This document shows positions 12,768 to 25,277 of a DNA stretch of 64,000 nt, one piece after another; the stretch's first letter is position 1; each line of letters opens with the position of its first letter. Location of the stretch: assembly GCA_024529925.1 (NCBI GenBank), contig JAFEUB010000968.1, positions 615,001 to 679,000 on the forward strand, written 5' to 3'. The DNA comes from Ophthalmolycus amberensis. Lineage: Eukaryota; Chordata; Actinopteri; Perciformes; Zoarcidae. The notes beneath the pieces are model-generated. The model did no database searches. It had not been told where the DNA came from and worked only from the letters and a program-made list of their open reading frames with translations. Made by a program: the position numbers and the translations under genes.

Positions 12768-15700
12768 GTAAGTCAAGAGGCGCACGCACACACGCATTGC
12801 ACGCACGCTCCCAATACTGTGCCGAGGCTCTGCGCGCGAGGAGAAACGTGGCAGCGCCTTGCAGAGCTCGAGCGGCAAGAAGCGCACTGCAGATCGGGAC
12901 ATGTCTCGTTCCAATGTTTTTTTTGGGACACCGTGCACGGGGGTTTGTTTGAAAACCATTACAGCTCGCCGAGCCAAGTTTACATTGTTTGTTTCTTCCA
13001 TTGCCGTGTACACACATTTGAAGCTGGGTGGTGCTTTACACTTTTTAAGAAAACAGGTCGAAGTTCTTTCGGAATGGCCTACGAGAGGAGTGTGTGTGTT
13101 TGTAAACACGTGCCTTTAAGCTGCGCTGTGGAGCTTACCCCACCACCACCAGCAGCAGCTCTTATCATACTGGTGTCAGGCTAGATATTTACTCCCAGTT
13201 GTCCTCCAGACTTTTGGGTTTTTTTGGGGGCCTCAGCTGTGTGCAAGCTGTGTCTCTCTTTCCCAACTCAACCCCCCCTCTTGTTTACTTTGCCTGCTTT
13301 TCTGCTGACACTGCAGTATTACATCGGGCATTGGTCCTGCAAGAGGAGAAACATGTCCCAAAAAGTAGAGAGAGAGAGAAGCGCATTAGCACCTGAGAGG
13401 CTCATTCATTCATTAAATATTCATATTTCCTGACTGTAGCTAAGCAGCTTAGGCTGTCCCATCAAGCTTCTCCTGCAGATGGATTTATCTAACGCTGAAA
13501 ATGTGCAAATGGTCTTTTCTCCAACACTGTCTATCAGCCGCTTGTGTGTCAACACAGCTGTTGTGAGAGCGGAGGCGAACCCCCCCCCCCCCCCCCCCCC
13601 CCGTTCAAATCACCTGTTCGGCTTCGCTCTCTCCTGTTCGGCTTCGCTGTGAGAGAGCGACCACAAAGGGACTCGTGACGCAATCGCCGGTAAAGTAAAG
13701 ATACGGGTTCAAGGTGCACGTGACCTCCTGTTTCTGTTACATAAAGCAGCCGAGGAGGAGAATAAGAAAAATAATATGTTCTGATGTATTTGAGAATCTT
13801 GTCTTTCATTATTTTTTTTTAAACACAGGAGAGTTGCTTCGAGGTTGTTGATTCGGGAGCTCCGAAAAAGCCGCGTCAGGGAGAAAGTCTTGTGTAACCT
13901 GTGCGAATTTGGAGTTGGTGTCAACGTGTTGCCCCCCCCTCCTCCCCTCCCCTTGTTGCTTTTACATAACTGTGTCTGTGGGTGGTGCGCGGCCCACTCC
14001 TCCCAACTATTTGACGAGTTCCCGCGAGACGGCAGAGTGAGCAGACAGATGTTGGAGCCGAGAGGACTGTGAGAAAACCGTCTCCGGAAGAGCAGGCCGT
14101 CTAATCTACGGTCACTTAAGTGGTTTGGTGTGTAAAGGTCATAAATGGGCAGCAGCTCAGCAGGTGAGGTAAACCTACATGTGTGAGAATAGCTTTATGC
14201 ACACACACACGCTGAACACTGTCAGGATTCCTCCCTGTGACAACCCTCCTCTGGTATGTGCAGATCATACAGTTTCAAGTCTTCGGCACCTGTATGTGGA
14301 CTGAACCTTCCCTCCCCTCCCATGCTGTCTCCCCGGCCTCGTCCACACACACACTGTCACAGTGGCGTCAGTACAGTCAGGTATCTGTCTCCCTCACTCG
14401 TCCCGGTGGGGAGACAGAAGAATTCACAGCCTGCAGGGTGACGCTCAAGGGCCACAGAGCCAAGAGATGCTGCACTTGTCTTCCAGAGGACCCCCCCCCC
14501 CCCCTCCCTCAATGCGATTGATTCCCGCGTAGCTGTTCGTATGGCGCCGTCAAGCTGCTGCAGGAGGGGGAAGTTCTCAGCCGGAGCTGGGATCAAAGTT
14601 ATGGGTCGGGGCTTGGAATAATGGGGTTGCTTTGAGTCGGCACAGCGAGAGGGTCCCCCCCAGCTTGCATGCAGAGAGTGGTAAGCACAATAAATACCGC
14701 TCACGTCCACGCTGCTTTGGTGCGTCGGGCTCTGGGAAACTCCCCTAAAGCGGTCCGGGACCCGTCCCAATATCGCGCGGCCTTCCCCCCCCCCTCGAGC
14801 CGGGCGGTAATTGCACAAACACGAGCCAGCTGCCGTGCAGGGCGGTATTAGGATCCCAGTTATTTATTCAGCTGAGTCCCGGTAAGACCCTGTCGGGCAG
14901 CGAGTACAGTATCGGGCTTGAGGGCAGCTATTTGCTCAGCTATTAGGAGTCAGTCGAGTGTGTAAAGGCTTAACCTCGGTGGAACGGGAGGGAGGTGCGG
15001 CCCACGGTTGCCGGTTTGCCAGGAAAACTGTCCCGCAGCTCAGGTACACACCTCAGGAATTGTTGACCTCAATGAAACAATATGCCGGGAGTCAAACTTG
15101 CACGTGCAGAGAAGCTGCATGGATTACAGCAGCAAAATAAATAGTTTTTTGCGCTTAAGGTCCCTAAACTCGTGCACAGAATTAATTTTCTGCAATAACT
15201 AACTTGTTGGATTACAAAGATACGTCATCCCTGCAGCACTCTATAGTGATTGGCTTTTGTTCCCTTTTCTTCTGACATTTCGGAGACTCTACAATTTCAC
15301 AAACAGTGAAACAATAATGCAAATAATCACTAGTTGGAGCTCAACTCAAACGAACCCCAAAACGATTAGCACAGCTAAAAGGACTTTAACTAAAAAATCA
15401 CCGAATTAAACTTTCACTCGGACAAAAAACAGACCAATTTTTTGAGCAAACTCCGTCTGTTGATCTCCAATTGATATGCATCTCGTCTTCAGATGCTTTG
15501 TTGACTTCGCTGCAGTACAGCAAAGCTCTGTGGAATTTAGTTTTCCGTGCTCTGAGCTGATAATGACATGGTTTCTGGTCATGCTAATCCCCTGACCTCA
15601 GCGTGAGCAGTGTTCCCCTGACTGTAGATGTGATTTCACTCTGGTCGGCGGATTACCAGGATGTAGTTTTCGACACTTTTAAAAACACCACAAAGCAAAC

Positions 15701-18700
15701 GCCAGAGTTTCAGTGTGAGCTGCAGCTCGGCAAATCACACCAGAGCTCTCACACCCGAACTGATATGAGGAGAAATGTGTTTTTATGTGAGTTGCGTATA
15801 GAAGGCCTCTCTGTCAGACTCTCTGATTGTCGTTTGGCTGCTCTGACCAATGAGATTTGGATCTCACCGGTGGCTCGCAGAGCCGTCCGATTAAACGTTA
15901 AGCCGCGCTTAAGCACTGCTCATCTCCCTAATTAGGGAGTAATTATTGTCTCGAGGGCCAGCGGCTGGTGGCGCAGAGGCTGTGTGCTAATAGAGTCGGA
16001 GAGGAGAGAGTCTCTGAGGAGGGAACACATACAAACTATAGGGTAGAAACTGATCACTGGTCTTTTTTTGAAGTTTTGAATATGTTGAGCAGGAAGGAGC
16101 CGTGGCGCGTAGTAAACCCTTATATGGCGAGCCGCATTGCTCGCTGTTTGGCTGATACGGGCCCATTACCGCCGTTATAGTGGAGGTCAGGAGGCTGATG
16201 GGTTGGGATTCATCGGCCTGACAGTGAACGCATTAGAAGGAGACGTGAGGGAAGAGCTTCCTCTGGGAGGTTCAACACAACGTACTGCATTGATTGGATG
16301 GACTGTAACACCAGGCGCTGGGCAAAGGATGAATCCCGCCGGTCACCATCTTTGCAGTAAATAAACAAAATGCCAAATGTAGAAACATACTAATGATATT
16401 GTAAAAGGAAGGAACTTCATGTTTCTGGAATTAAACCCAGGAGTTGTCGAGTAAAATGAGGTGAAAGTCGTTTAAAACGTCTGAGCACAAAGGAGTGTAG
16501 AGGGTATTGAATCATTTTCCTATTTCTTTTGGACGCACACACACTCTCCGACTAATGATTGTATACACTTTAACCTTAATTGAATTCTCTGCACTTTTTA
16601 TATGAACTTAAGTATGAAAACTTTCTGTGGAAAAGAAACTTGGAGAGGCCACTTGCCCAGAAGACCAGAACAAATTCCTGAATGATTTAATTCCAAGATT
16701 TAATTGATCCGCTCTGGAAGATTTGCGCAAGATGAAAGTCATCCCGGTTTTTCAAAGCCAAATATTACTTTGGTAAAAAGAAAAACATGAGGCTGGACCG
16801 TAATAGTAAGCACAGTGTTGTTCCCATTTCCAATGAACTCGGGGGACTCTTGCATGTTCTGCTTGGATGTTGCTGGGACATTATGTTGACTAACTCCGAG
16901 GCAGGCTCACCAGCAACGTCCAAGATGGCGGCCGGTTTGGTGAGAGCATCTGAGCAGATTTTTTTCAGAGAGCTTCAGATCACTTTCATGGAGTTTCTCT
17001 CGTGCGTCTTGTCAAAAGGGACGGCGAACCTTATATGCGTCACCGATAATTTCCTACACTTACGTGTGTCTTTGCTTGTGTGTGTGTGTGTGTGTGCTCC
17101 TCCGGCTAAACACAAACCACATGTGAAACGAACCTTCAGGCAGATGCTGGTGTTGCGGAGGCATTGTGTCCCTGAGTGTGGGCCCAGATAGGGGGATTAC
17201 AGATGGTAAGCGATGGATGAAGAGATGGGAAGTGGAGGGGTTGAAAAGGAGGGAAACAGCCACACATGGGAGGAAGAGATTAGACCAACTGTTTTCACTG
17301 CCGAGTGTCTCTCTCTCTCTCTCTTTTTATTTTCTCTCCCTGAGACACATGCCAGGACAAAAAGTCCACAGCTGTCTCCTATCTGGTAAGCGGCTATGGC
17401 AGCGGGGGTGGTATCGGGGGCATGGCGGCCATTAGAAAATGGGGCTCAGCCCTCCAGAAGTTTGTGTGCAGCGTTCTGCGGTGTTATGGCTGCAGCACGG
17501 CGTACTAGGGCAGTGAGATCAGAAACTTGAAACAGAACCTAGTGAGAGTCAGCCGGTTCACTGCCAGAGTCGTTCTCCCTGATTTACAGGCTGCATTAGC
17601 TGACTAAGAAGAGGGATTTTTTTCTGAATCTTGCTACAAGATACTGAATAGAAATGCATTAAATAAACGTTGCCTGACTGTAGCTTTTAAAGGTGGAAAT
17701 GAGAGGCGGTGGCAACACTTTGGTGTTGTTTTAGTGCCTAAACATGAACCTTTTTATTTTTTTAACTTAATCTTAAATCTACTAGAATCCCACCCAGTGG
17801 TGCTGTGCTTCAATAAGAATATCTGTTGTTGCGGCTGAGCTGATACAAGCTACTATGGAAGACCTACTTCCTTAGAATTTGTTTGATAACTCTAACACTA
17901 ATCAGCCACTCAGGGGAGGAACTGTCAATATCCCAGCAGGCATCTGGCCGCCTCGGGGGGATACAGGAAAGGGGGGATAAAGTTCCCAAAGCAAGAAGAC
18001 ACACACACACTCCAGCAGCACGTTACAAAGTAAGGGAGACACCGAGCCGCCTAAAAGCCAATAACTCACATTTAACAAAAACCCAGTTAGAGAAAATGAG
18101 GGTAGATTATGGCCTCTTTATATACCGTCTATGGTATCAGGGGAGGCAGCTCGAGCACAGCAAATACGCGGCATGAATAGTCGACAGTGTCGGCCGCGTA
18201 GGTCGCCGCTCTCGAGAGCGAGCGCACGCACGACTGAAAGTTTCATGTGTGGTCGCGGTTGAAAGCGAAGTAAACAACTGGTGCGTGAATAAGCCAGTGT
18301 GAGTTGTTGACTCTTTGACCCGATATACACCCTCCCATCAAGGTTGCATCGCCCTCATTCAACCAAGCAAGCTCAGCACTCAAAGCGTTATCACCCCCAG
18401 GTGTGTTTTGATTCCTCGTGCATCCGCCTTTAAGATCCATCTCCTGTTATCTGCTGCTACGGGCGTGTGTTTTTCTGAGGGCTTATTATGTCGTATAGGG
18501 GCGGCAGAAGCTGACCGGCTGATAACCTCTTCATGCCAAGTGGGGGAAAAAACCGCTCCCAACAACCATGTCTGCTCAGCTCCACATGGCCGTTGCAATC
18601 TATAATTCATAACCGTCGCTTTATGTAACTCTGACGGGAAGGTCGACGACGTTCGATGGGGGCAAATCGGTCGGCGTCCCTGTAGGGGTCTGGGGGAAGC

Positions 18701-21700
18701 CTCTTAAAGGTTTTCAGTGCTTTTGAGAGTCGCCGATAAGTGCGCGCAGTCCGAGTGGCCCTGAGATCAAGGGTGTCGGTGTGTGGGGAGTGCTCTCGAG
18801 GGCACAGCTGAGGTTTAAGGTTGCACTGTACTCAAAACAAACAACACACTTGTGCTCTCCTAAAAGACGCGTTATCCGGCTCTTGAAAAGGAAAAACGAT
18901 ACTCCTCGAGGAACATGCAGTCTCAAGAAGCAACGGGATCGCAAGTTTGATTGTAGAATAATTAAAGGCTGCGATAAGACTTTTTTTAATCCAAGCAATC
19001 CTAAAAATAAACATTTCCTCCTTAAATATTCTTGGAAAAGACCACCACCCCCCCCCCCCCCCCAGTTGTCTCCTGCGATCCCAAACCATCCCTTCCTGTT
19101 GTAAATCTAAATCGAGGAGGAACACAGGGCTTCTTGCACACGGAGAGAAGCAGTGCATGAAACAGCCATGCATGGCCTTGAGTGAGTCATCTAATGTAGG
19201 GGGGGGGAGTGCCTCCACACACAGCCACTAAGCCACAGCCTCCACGGCTTTCAAAAAACATCTATTCTAAGTCTCTTTCAAGTTGCGCGCGATCCTCCAA
19301 TTTTGGGAAAGCAAAAAAACTGGAAGAAGACACGTTTCTGAAATCCAAAGTAAAACTGTTTCAGGAAGAGGATCTTGGGGGAAATGTTTGTCGCAACGGA
19401 AGCTCGGCCGATATGGCGTCCACTGTGCACGCTGAGGCTTCTTGTCTACATATGGTTGTCATTGTAGGATTTGCAGCAGAGTCTTGGGAAAGGAAGAACG
19501 CATGCAGACGTACAATCATATATTTGTAATTCTGTGGTCCGGGTGCACTGTGATTTGCCGGATTGGGCCAAAATCATTGCTTAAAGTAGAATACCACACA
19601 AACGTTTGTGAAAAATATGATGTGTCACTCGGTGTCTTGTCAAACTGATCTTCAATACTCCAGATGTGACGGTCTCAATAAGGCAGGTGCTCATTACTGC
19701 ACAAAGAACACCCTGTTCCCACAAAGGGAACATGTGAGGTTTTGTTTCTTCAGTCTTGATGTTTGGGTTGTAGTTAGCATGCTCAGACACAACCAACCTG
19801 GCACTTTGACAGAGAGAACTCATCAAATACGGTGCATGTGAGGAAAGGATCCACATTTAAGGAACCCTTTAGGGTGGTTTCCCACGAAGAAGAAGAAGAA
19901 TCCACCCTAAAACATGAGTCACATCAAGGTATTTCTATAATCCCGGGCTTTTTAGTCAACACATACGAGGTCCCTTGTGCCAGCAAGTTAAGGAGCTTAG
20001 AGGTAAATCTGTTGAATATTCAGAGTTGGTGTCAGACAATAAATTGCACAGCATGATAGAATTAAGGTAATTTTCTCGGTTCCTGCTTCAGGCCTGTGAA
20101 CAATAAGGTGACTTAAAACACCAAACATCCAGCTAAATGTTGTATTAGGAAGTCGCGGGCCTTTGTATGCCCACACCAGCCCAGGATCAAATCTCACCAA
20201 GAACTTTCCCTCCTGGTTTTCTTTGCCTCAGTAATTCTCACCCGTCTGAATACAGAAACACAAAGGGTGAATGGACTGCCTGTGCTCCCGCTAAAAGACA
20301 CTCGATTTTATTGGTTTACAAAGCCAGTTTATTGTCAGTAGAGCAGCTCCAGAGAATGGCTCTTGAAGAGCTTATTAAGTGCTTTGCTCTGAGGTTTTCT
20401 GACCATCTATTGGCATTATTTGCTTTTGGTTTTTGGAGAAGATTCACTTGTTAAGCATTTTCCGCAAGTTGGTTGACTTACATTTTTTTTCCACAGCAGT
20501 TGCTTTTCTTTCAAAGTCATCATTCTTGCTTCAGTCGTCAACGGCTTCGTAATTCCACGCTGGTGCGTGTGCTTGTGCGAGTGTCGGGTTGTCTGTTTGC
20601 GGTTGACAAATGAGACCCCAGGTATGGAGCCTGCAGGTCTCACATGCTCCTGCATGCTCCGTTTCAACTGTGTTTGATCTGGTTTAGAAATCTGTGAAAA
20701 GCTCAATATCAGCACAGCTTACATAATAGTGCCACCTTGCCCTCCACTAACAGGTAAATAGTGGAAGGTCATGTCACTGCTTTGTTGTAACCAGCGCTCT
20801 TCATAAATCCTCCTCCGTAATTTTTTACCTCTATGTTTTTTCTTATCCAGTCATATCCTCCTCTTCTCTACTCCAACAACCCTTTTTAAATCCCCTTCTT
20901 CTTCTGTTCTGTCCCTGTAGGTAAGAACCTCGCTGATAGCGTGGAAGGGGGGGACTACGGAGTGCCGAATCCCGGGCCTGCGTTCAAAGAGGTGTGGCAG
21001 GTGAAGGTGTGGCCCAAGGGCCTGGGTCAAGCCAAGAACTTGGTGGGCATCTATCGCCTTTGCCTGACCGACAAGACGGTCAACTTCGTCAAGCTCAACT
21101 CTGACGCTGCTGCCGTGGTGCTGCAGCTGATGAACGTCCGGCGCTGTGGCCATTCGGAAAACTTCTTCTTCGTCGAGGTGGGGCGCTCTGCCGTGACAGG
21201 CCCGGGCGAGTTCTGGATGCAGGTGAGCTTGTAATCTGCAGTCCACATAACGTTGAGAGTTGCACCCTCCAATCCCATCTATACGTAAAGAGCCTATAAT
21301 CTACAGAGTCAGAGAAACTATAAAGTTACGCAACATTATGGTTAAAGCTCATGTAACCCCACATTATGGTCCAATTGATAAACGTTGTTGCTTTAACTTA
21401 AGGTGGAAATGAAAAGTGGTGGATACACTATGCTTTGGTATTGTTTAGGGATGTCAGTTACTTTTGCTTTCAATAGCCCAACACCCAAAACCCTGTAACT
21501 AACCGGTTAACTTTAAAGAAAAAATTAGAAATTACTTGAAATACAGAGGCGCTTTCCTTCTAGTCCAGCACTCCTTTGACTCAGTGAAGTTAAGTGCCGA
21601 ATTTCGAAGCGCTATGTAATTCGAGGTGCTGAAATTTTAATGTTTCGCTCGGGTATTTGTGTGACACAGCTGGACACACACACACACACACACACACACA

Positions 21701-24700
21701 GCTGTGTGGCACACACACCGAAGCTCGCTGCTGAACGTCTTGCATGAACAGCCTCTATTCTCGGTGGTTAACTGTCTACATGCCTGGTATTGTTTCAGTA
21801 CCCAAGCCTTTAGATTTTAAAACGCAATCTTAAACCAACTTTACGACACTCAGCGGTAGTGAAATGAATCTCAGAAGGCAGTCAAATGAAAGAAAAAGAG
21901 TGGGCGACCAGTATTTGAGCTGATACGCCTTAAATACAAACATGGTTTTCCATTAGAATAAAGAATTCCAAAGAATATTCAGTTAAAAAGTTAAAGTGGT
22001 TTGATTTGTAACTTAAGAATTAATTCACATATAAATTTACCAGAGTTATGTTTTGAGTTCACTGTTTGAGAGTTGTTTTTGTGTCATGGGTTAGGTGGAT
22101 GATTCTGTGGTGGCCCAGAACATGCATGAAACCTTGCTGGAGGCCATGAAGGCACTGAGTGAGGAGTTCCGCCAACGCAGCAAGTCTCAGTCAAACTCCG
22201 GCCCTGGAGGAGGTGCTACTGCTTCTAACCCCATCAGTGTTCCCTCACGCCGCCACCACCCAAACCCTCCGCCCAGCCAGGTGGGCTTCACCCGCCGGCC
22301 CCGAACAGAGCCTCCAGGAGGAGCTAACTGTGGAGCAGTGGTCAGCAGTGCCAACGCTTCTCCCACCCCACGGCATAGCTTCCCACGGTCTCGCACTGCA
22401 AGTGACGGGGCGAAAGGTGAGGATGGGATAGGAGGGACCACGCCACTCCAAGGGACTTGCTCCAGCCCCTCCACCAATGGCTCGTGCTCCACCACCCCAA
22501 TCCTCAGGTCAAAGTCAGCCCGTTCTGCCCCCACCACAGCTGCTAAAACTCCTCTTGGGTTGATGCGTTCCATCTCCACCCCAGGTGCCGTCCCCAGCCC
22601 CAAGCCTCTCCTCTAGCTCTGGGCATGGCTCTGAGTTTGGAGTCGTGACATCTGCAGGTGCTGGTCCAGGGTCTGGTGCCTACAGTCGCGTCCCCTCCAG
22701 TCACGCCTCTGTCTCAGGCTCACCCAGTGACTATGGCTCCTCAGACGAGTATGGCTCGAGTCCTGTGGATCACACTCTTCTCCCCTCCCTTAGCCTCCCC
22801 GGAAGCTCTATTGGTATCGCTGGCAGCCAGTCCCTTGGCGAGGAGGGAGCCAACTATATCCTAATGGGCCAACGAAGTGGTGATGGTGGTGGTGGTGGTA
22901 GCAACGGCAACCAAGGGGGCTTGACATCCAGTTCCCTGCCCGCACCAGTAACACCAGCCTGTGGCTCCCAGCCACAGACCAGAAGAGTTCTACGCCGCTC
23001 CTCCAGTCGTGAATGTGAAGCTGAACGTAGGCTGCTGAGCAAGCGGGCTTCATTACCTCCTATGGCCCTGGAGAGGCTGGTCCCACGTCAGCGCAGAGCT
23101 GAGGAGCCAGCAGATGAAGATTCAGCCGATTATGCCATCATGTCCAGGAGCATCAGCCGCTGAGTCCTTTGCTTCCACCTCCTCTACCCCACAGAGGGAA
23201 TCTGTCATGGGTGCTGGGTCAGCAGGGGGAGGGGGAGGGGGAGGGTACTTGGACGTGGCGGGTGAGTTTAAAAGTGAAGTGGGTGGAGGAGCCAGTGGTA
23301 GTGTAGATATAGGTGTGGACAATGGGTACATGTCCATGCTGCCTGGCGCCAGTCAGCCTCCAGCATCCCTGTCCCAGTCGTTGGCTGTCTCTGTCCCAGA
23401 CTCCGATTCCAAACCTGCTGACGATTACATGGCCATGACCCCTAACAACAGCGTGTCCCCACCACAGCAGATCCGGCCTCCACCAGCTTCTGATGGCTAC
23501 ATGATAATGTCCCCCAATAGCAGCTGCTCCCCTGACCAGCGTGGGGGTCTCTCTGGAGGAGCTTGGCTGGGCAGTGGTAGTGCAGACAGCAGGGCAGGCA
23601 GTGACTATATGAACATGTCTCCAATCAGTGCACGTTCGGTAAATGGCAGCCCCCCACCACCTGAACACACCAGTCATTTGGAGACCGGTTCTCAACAGCA
23701 ACCCCCCAAGATGGTTTATTCTTACTATTCTCTTCCCCGCTCATACAAACATACCCCCTCTGCTGGACATTTTGACGATGGGCCCGGGCGAGGCAGGAGG
23801 GCCAATGGGAGTTTTACTAGGGGAATGGGTGGAGGTAGGACTGTGGGAGGGCGTCAGGAGCCAACACCAGCAGGCAATTCAGCGGTTGGACGCCACCTGT
23901 CACTCTCCTCTTCCTCATACTCCTCCAGCTCAGCCAGCAGCGAGAGCCTCGGGGAGAGCGAGGACCGGGCTACCCAGGCAGTGAGCCCCATGGCTGGGGG
24001 AACTCAGTCCAAAGATGGGAGTAAGCTCCAGCAGAGACGGGGCTCTGGTGGATTGTCCAAGCAGGGTAGCCATGGTAGGAACAGACCAGTGAGCCTGTTT
24101 GTTGACGTATCCAAGGCTAACACCCTCCCTAGGGTCCGTGAGAACCCCCTGCCCCCAGAACCTAAGAGCCCTGGGGAGTATGTAAGCATTGAGTTTAAGG
24201 GGGAGAAGAGCGGCCAGAATGGGGTTGGAGGAGGGCGCGGCCGGGGTCTCAGACATGGCTTATCACTGCCTCATAGCTCAAGCAGCAAGCATCATCAACA
24301 CAGGCCAACTTCTTGCTTAGGGAACTTTATCCCCCTTTCCCGTAGCCCCTCTGCCCCTATTACCCCTCCAGCTGCCTCTGAGTACGTCAACATGGACTTG
24401 GGCCCTTCTCCGTCCCCCTCACCCCTCTCCCTTACTACTCTAGTTTTCCCCTCCTTCCACACCCCTCCCACGCCACCAACCCTTGCCCATCCTCCCAAAT
24501 CATGTGATGAGGGTACTTCTGGTCCTCGTGAAGAGGGGGCCAAAGTGGCTGAAGCCCCACTTAGGAAAAGCAGAGAAAGTGTCCCATCAGTGTCCCCAAC
24601 ATCCTGTGGAGACTACACAGACATGGTCTTCAGCTTGAGTAGCAACACCGTCCCCAGGCCATCATCCAGTGTCTCCCCCAAAGCCCCTTCCCCCACCAGG

Positions 24701-25277
24701 ACTGATCCCTCTGTTCCAGTGTTATCACGGGGTTTAGACTTCCCCCTGGCCAAACCCGGGCCCAACCCAGACCACGGGGCTAAAGTTATCCGGGCCGACC
24801 CCCAAGGACGCAGACGGCACTGCTCAGAAACCTTCCTTGCCTTGCCTTCCCTCCCCACCTCTACCTCTACTTCCTCTGCCTCCACTGCCTCCCTCTTTCC
24901 AGAACACCCCCAAGCTGTGGCCCGCCGGCTGGGCTTTGAAAGCATGCTGTGGGGGAATGGTGCTGTGACTGACAACCCCATTCAGTTCGCCCTCCCTGGA
25001 CAGCAGTCCCATCCCACAAACTCTCAGACTTCGTCCACAGAGCAAGGCCTTAACTATATAGACTTGGACTTGGCCAACAAAGAGGGCCCCCATTTGGGCC
25101 TGGATGGACCCTCGGGAAGCCAGGCCCCCTCTCGCCTCTTCTCTGTACTGGGTGGAGGTTCTGGGGTCGTGGGCGCGGCAGTCGGCAGCAGCTCAACACT
25201 CAACACTTACGCCAGCATCGACTTCTACAAATCAGAGGAGCTGCGGACGCATCAGAATGGAAACAAGGAGGGAACAG
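12407..25277 (+). CDS. irs: insulin receptor substrate (IRS) adaptor, probable irs3 by synteny; two frame interruptions
   Basis: IRS proteins dock on activated insulin/IGF-1 receptors through PH and PTB domains. Once tyrosine-phosphorylated they recruit PI3K p85 (YxxM), GRB2 and SHP2. Coding exons are 12407-12767 (PH), 20921-21222 and 22095-25277; intron 1 is phase 1 and intron 2 is phase 0. The PTB domain spans exons 2 and 3. The tail has eight YxxM sites (YILM, YAIM, YMSM, YMAM, YMIM, YMNM, YVNM, YTDM), a GRB2-type SPGEYVSIEF, and SHP2-type NYIDLDL and YASIDF. Total length is about 1,280 aa, like IRS1/IRS2 and far longer than rodent IRS3. One extra base is present at 22564-22613 and another at 23140-23160. 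A good donor (gtaagag) at 25278 predicts a further tiny terminal exon. The neighbour agfg2 supports irs3, since IRS1 pairs with AGFG1. The frame changes look like assembly errors or a very young lesion, because everything around them is conserved. Confidence 0.85.
13580..13602 (+). repeat. poly-C run (23 nt)
   Basis: Uninterrupted C tract in irs intron 1. Confidence 0.9.
13613..13648 (+). repeat. 16-bp direct duplication
   Basis: CCTGTTCGGCTTCGCT occurs at 13613-13628 and again, identical, at 13633-13648, separated by CTCT. It sits ten bases after the poly-C run. Confidence 0.9.
20921..21222 (+). CDS. irs: irs exon 2: first part of PTB domain
   Basis: The acceptor tccctgtag is followed by GT, which joins the phase-1 A of exon 1 to make AGT. 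FKEVWQVKVWPKGLGQAKNL, YRLCLTDKTVNFVKLNS and RRCGHSENFFFVEVGRSAVT are near-identical to the IRS PTB consensus. The exon ends TTC TGG ATG CAG at donor gtgagc. Confidence 0.95.
21223..22094 (+). other. irs intron 2, inside the PTB domain
   Basis: 872-nt phase-0 intron between FWMQ and VDDSVVAQNMHE. It contains a CA microsatellite (21674-21700) and nothing else notable. IRS1 and IRS2 of mammals encode PH, PTB and tail in one exon, so an intron here separates this gene from them. Confidence 0.85.
21674..21700. repeat. (CA)n microsatellite
   Basis: About 13 CA units in irs intron 2, flanked on both sides by CAGCTG/CAGCTGG elements. Confidence 0.9.
22095..25277 (+). CDS. irs: irs exon 3: end of PTB and phosphotyrosine tail, with two +1 frame changes
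   Basis: The exon opens with VDDSVVAQNMHETLLEAMKA, the last PTB helix. It reads in one frame to a stop at 22614-22616, in the next frame from before 22585 to a stop at 23161-23163, and in the third frame from before 23114 onward. Each switch equals one extra base. IRS landmarks run across the joins: GSPSDYGSSDEYGSSP, DYAIM, DYMAM, GYMIM, DYMNM, YYSLPRSYKHT, KANTLPRVRENPLPPEPKSP, AKVIRADPQG, NYIDLDL and YASIDF. The exon ends at donor gtaagag (25278) in phase 1. Confidence 0.85.

Larger units (their letters stand above)
12768..20920 (+). other. irs intron 1 (8.15 kb)
   Basis: Flanked by donor gtaagt and acceptor tccctgtag. It holds poly-C runs at 13580-13602, 14491-14504 and 19048-19063, a 16-bp direct duplication at 13613-13648, and short GT and CT microsatellites near 17080 and 17310. 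No coding exon on either strand was convincing. Confidence 0.7.

Noticed and set aside
22564..22613. Tiny intron instead of a frame change in irs
   Set aside because: The only GT-AG pair at the switch spans 13 bases, far below any spliceable length, and no branch region could fit.
12407..25277. Calling irs a dead pseudogene
   Set aside because: Thousands of bases of conserved, in-frame sequence flank each single-base change, and the same kind of change occurs in two unrelated genes, so sequence error is more likely.
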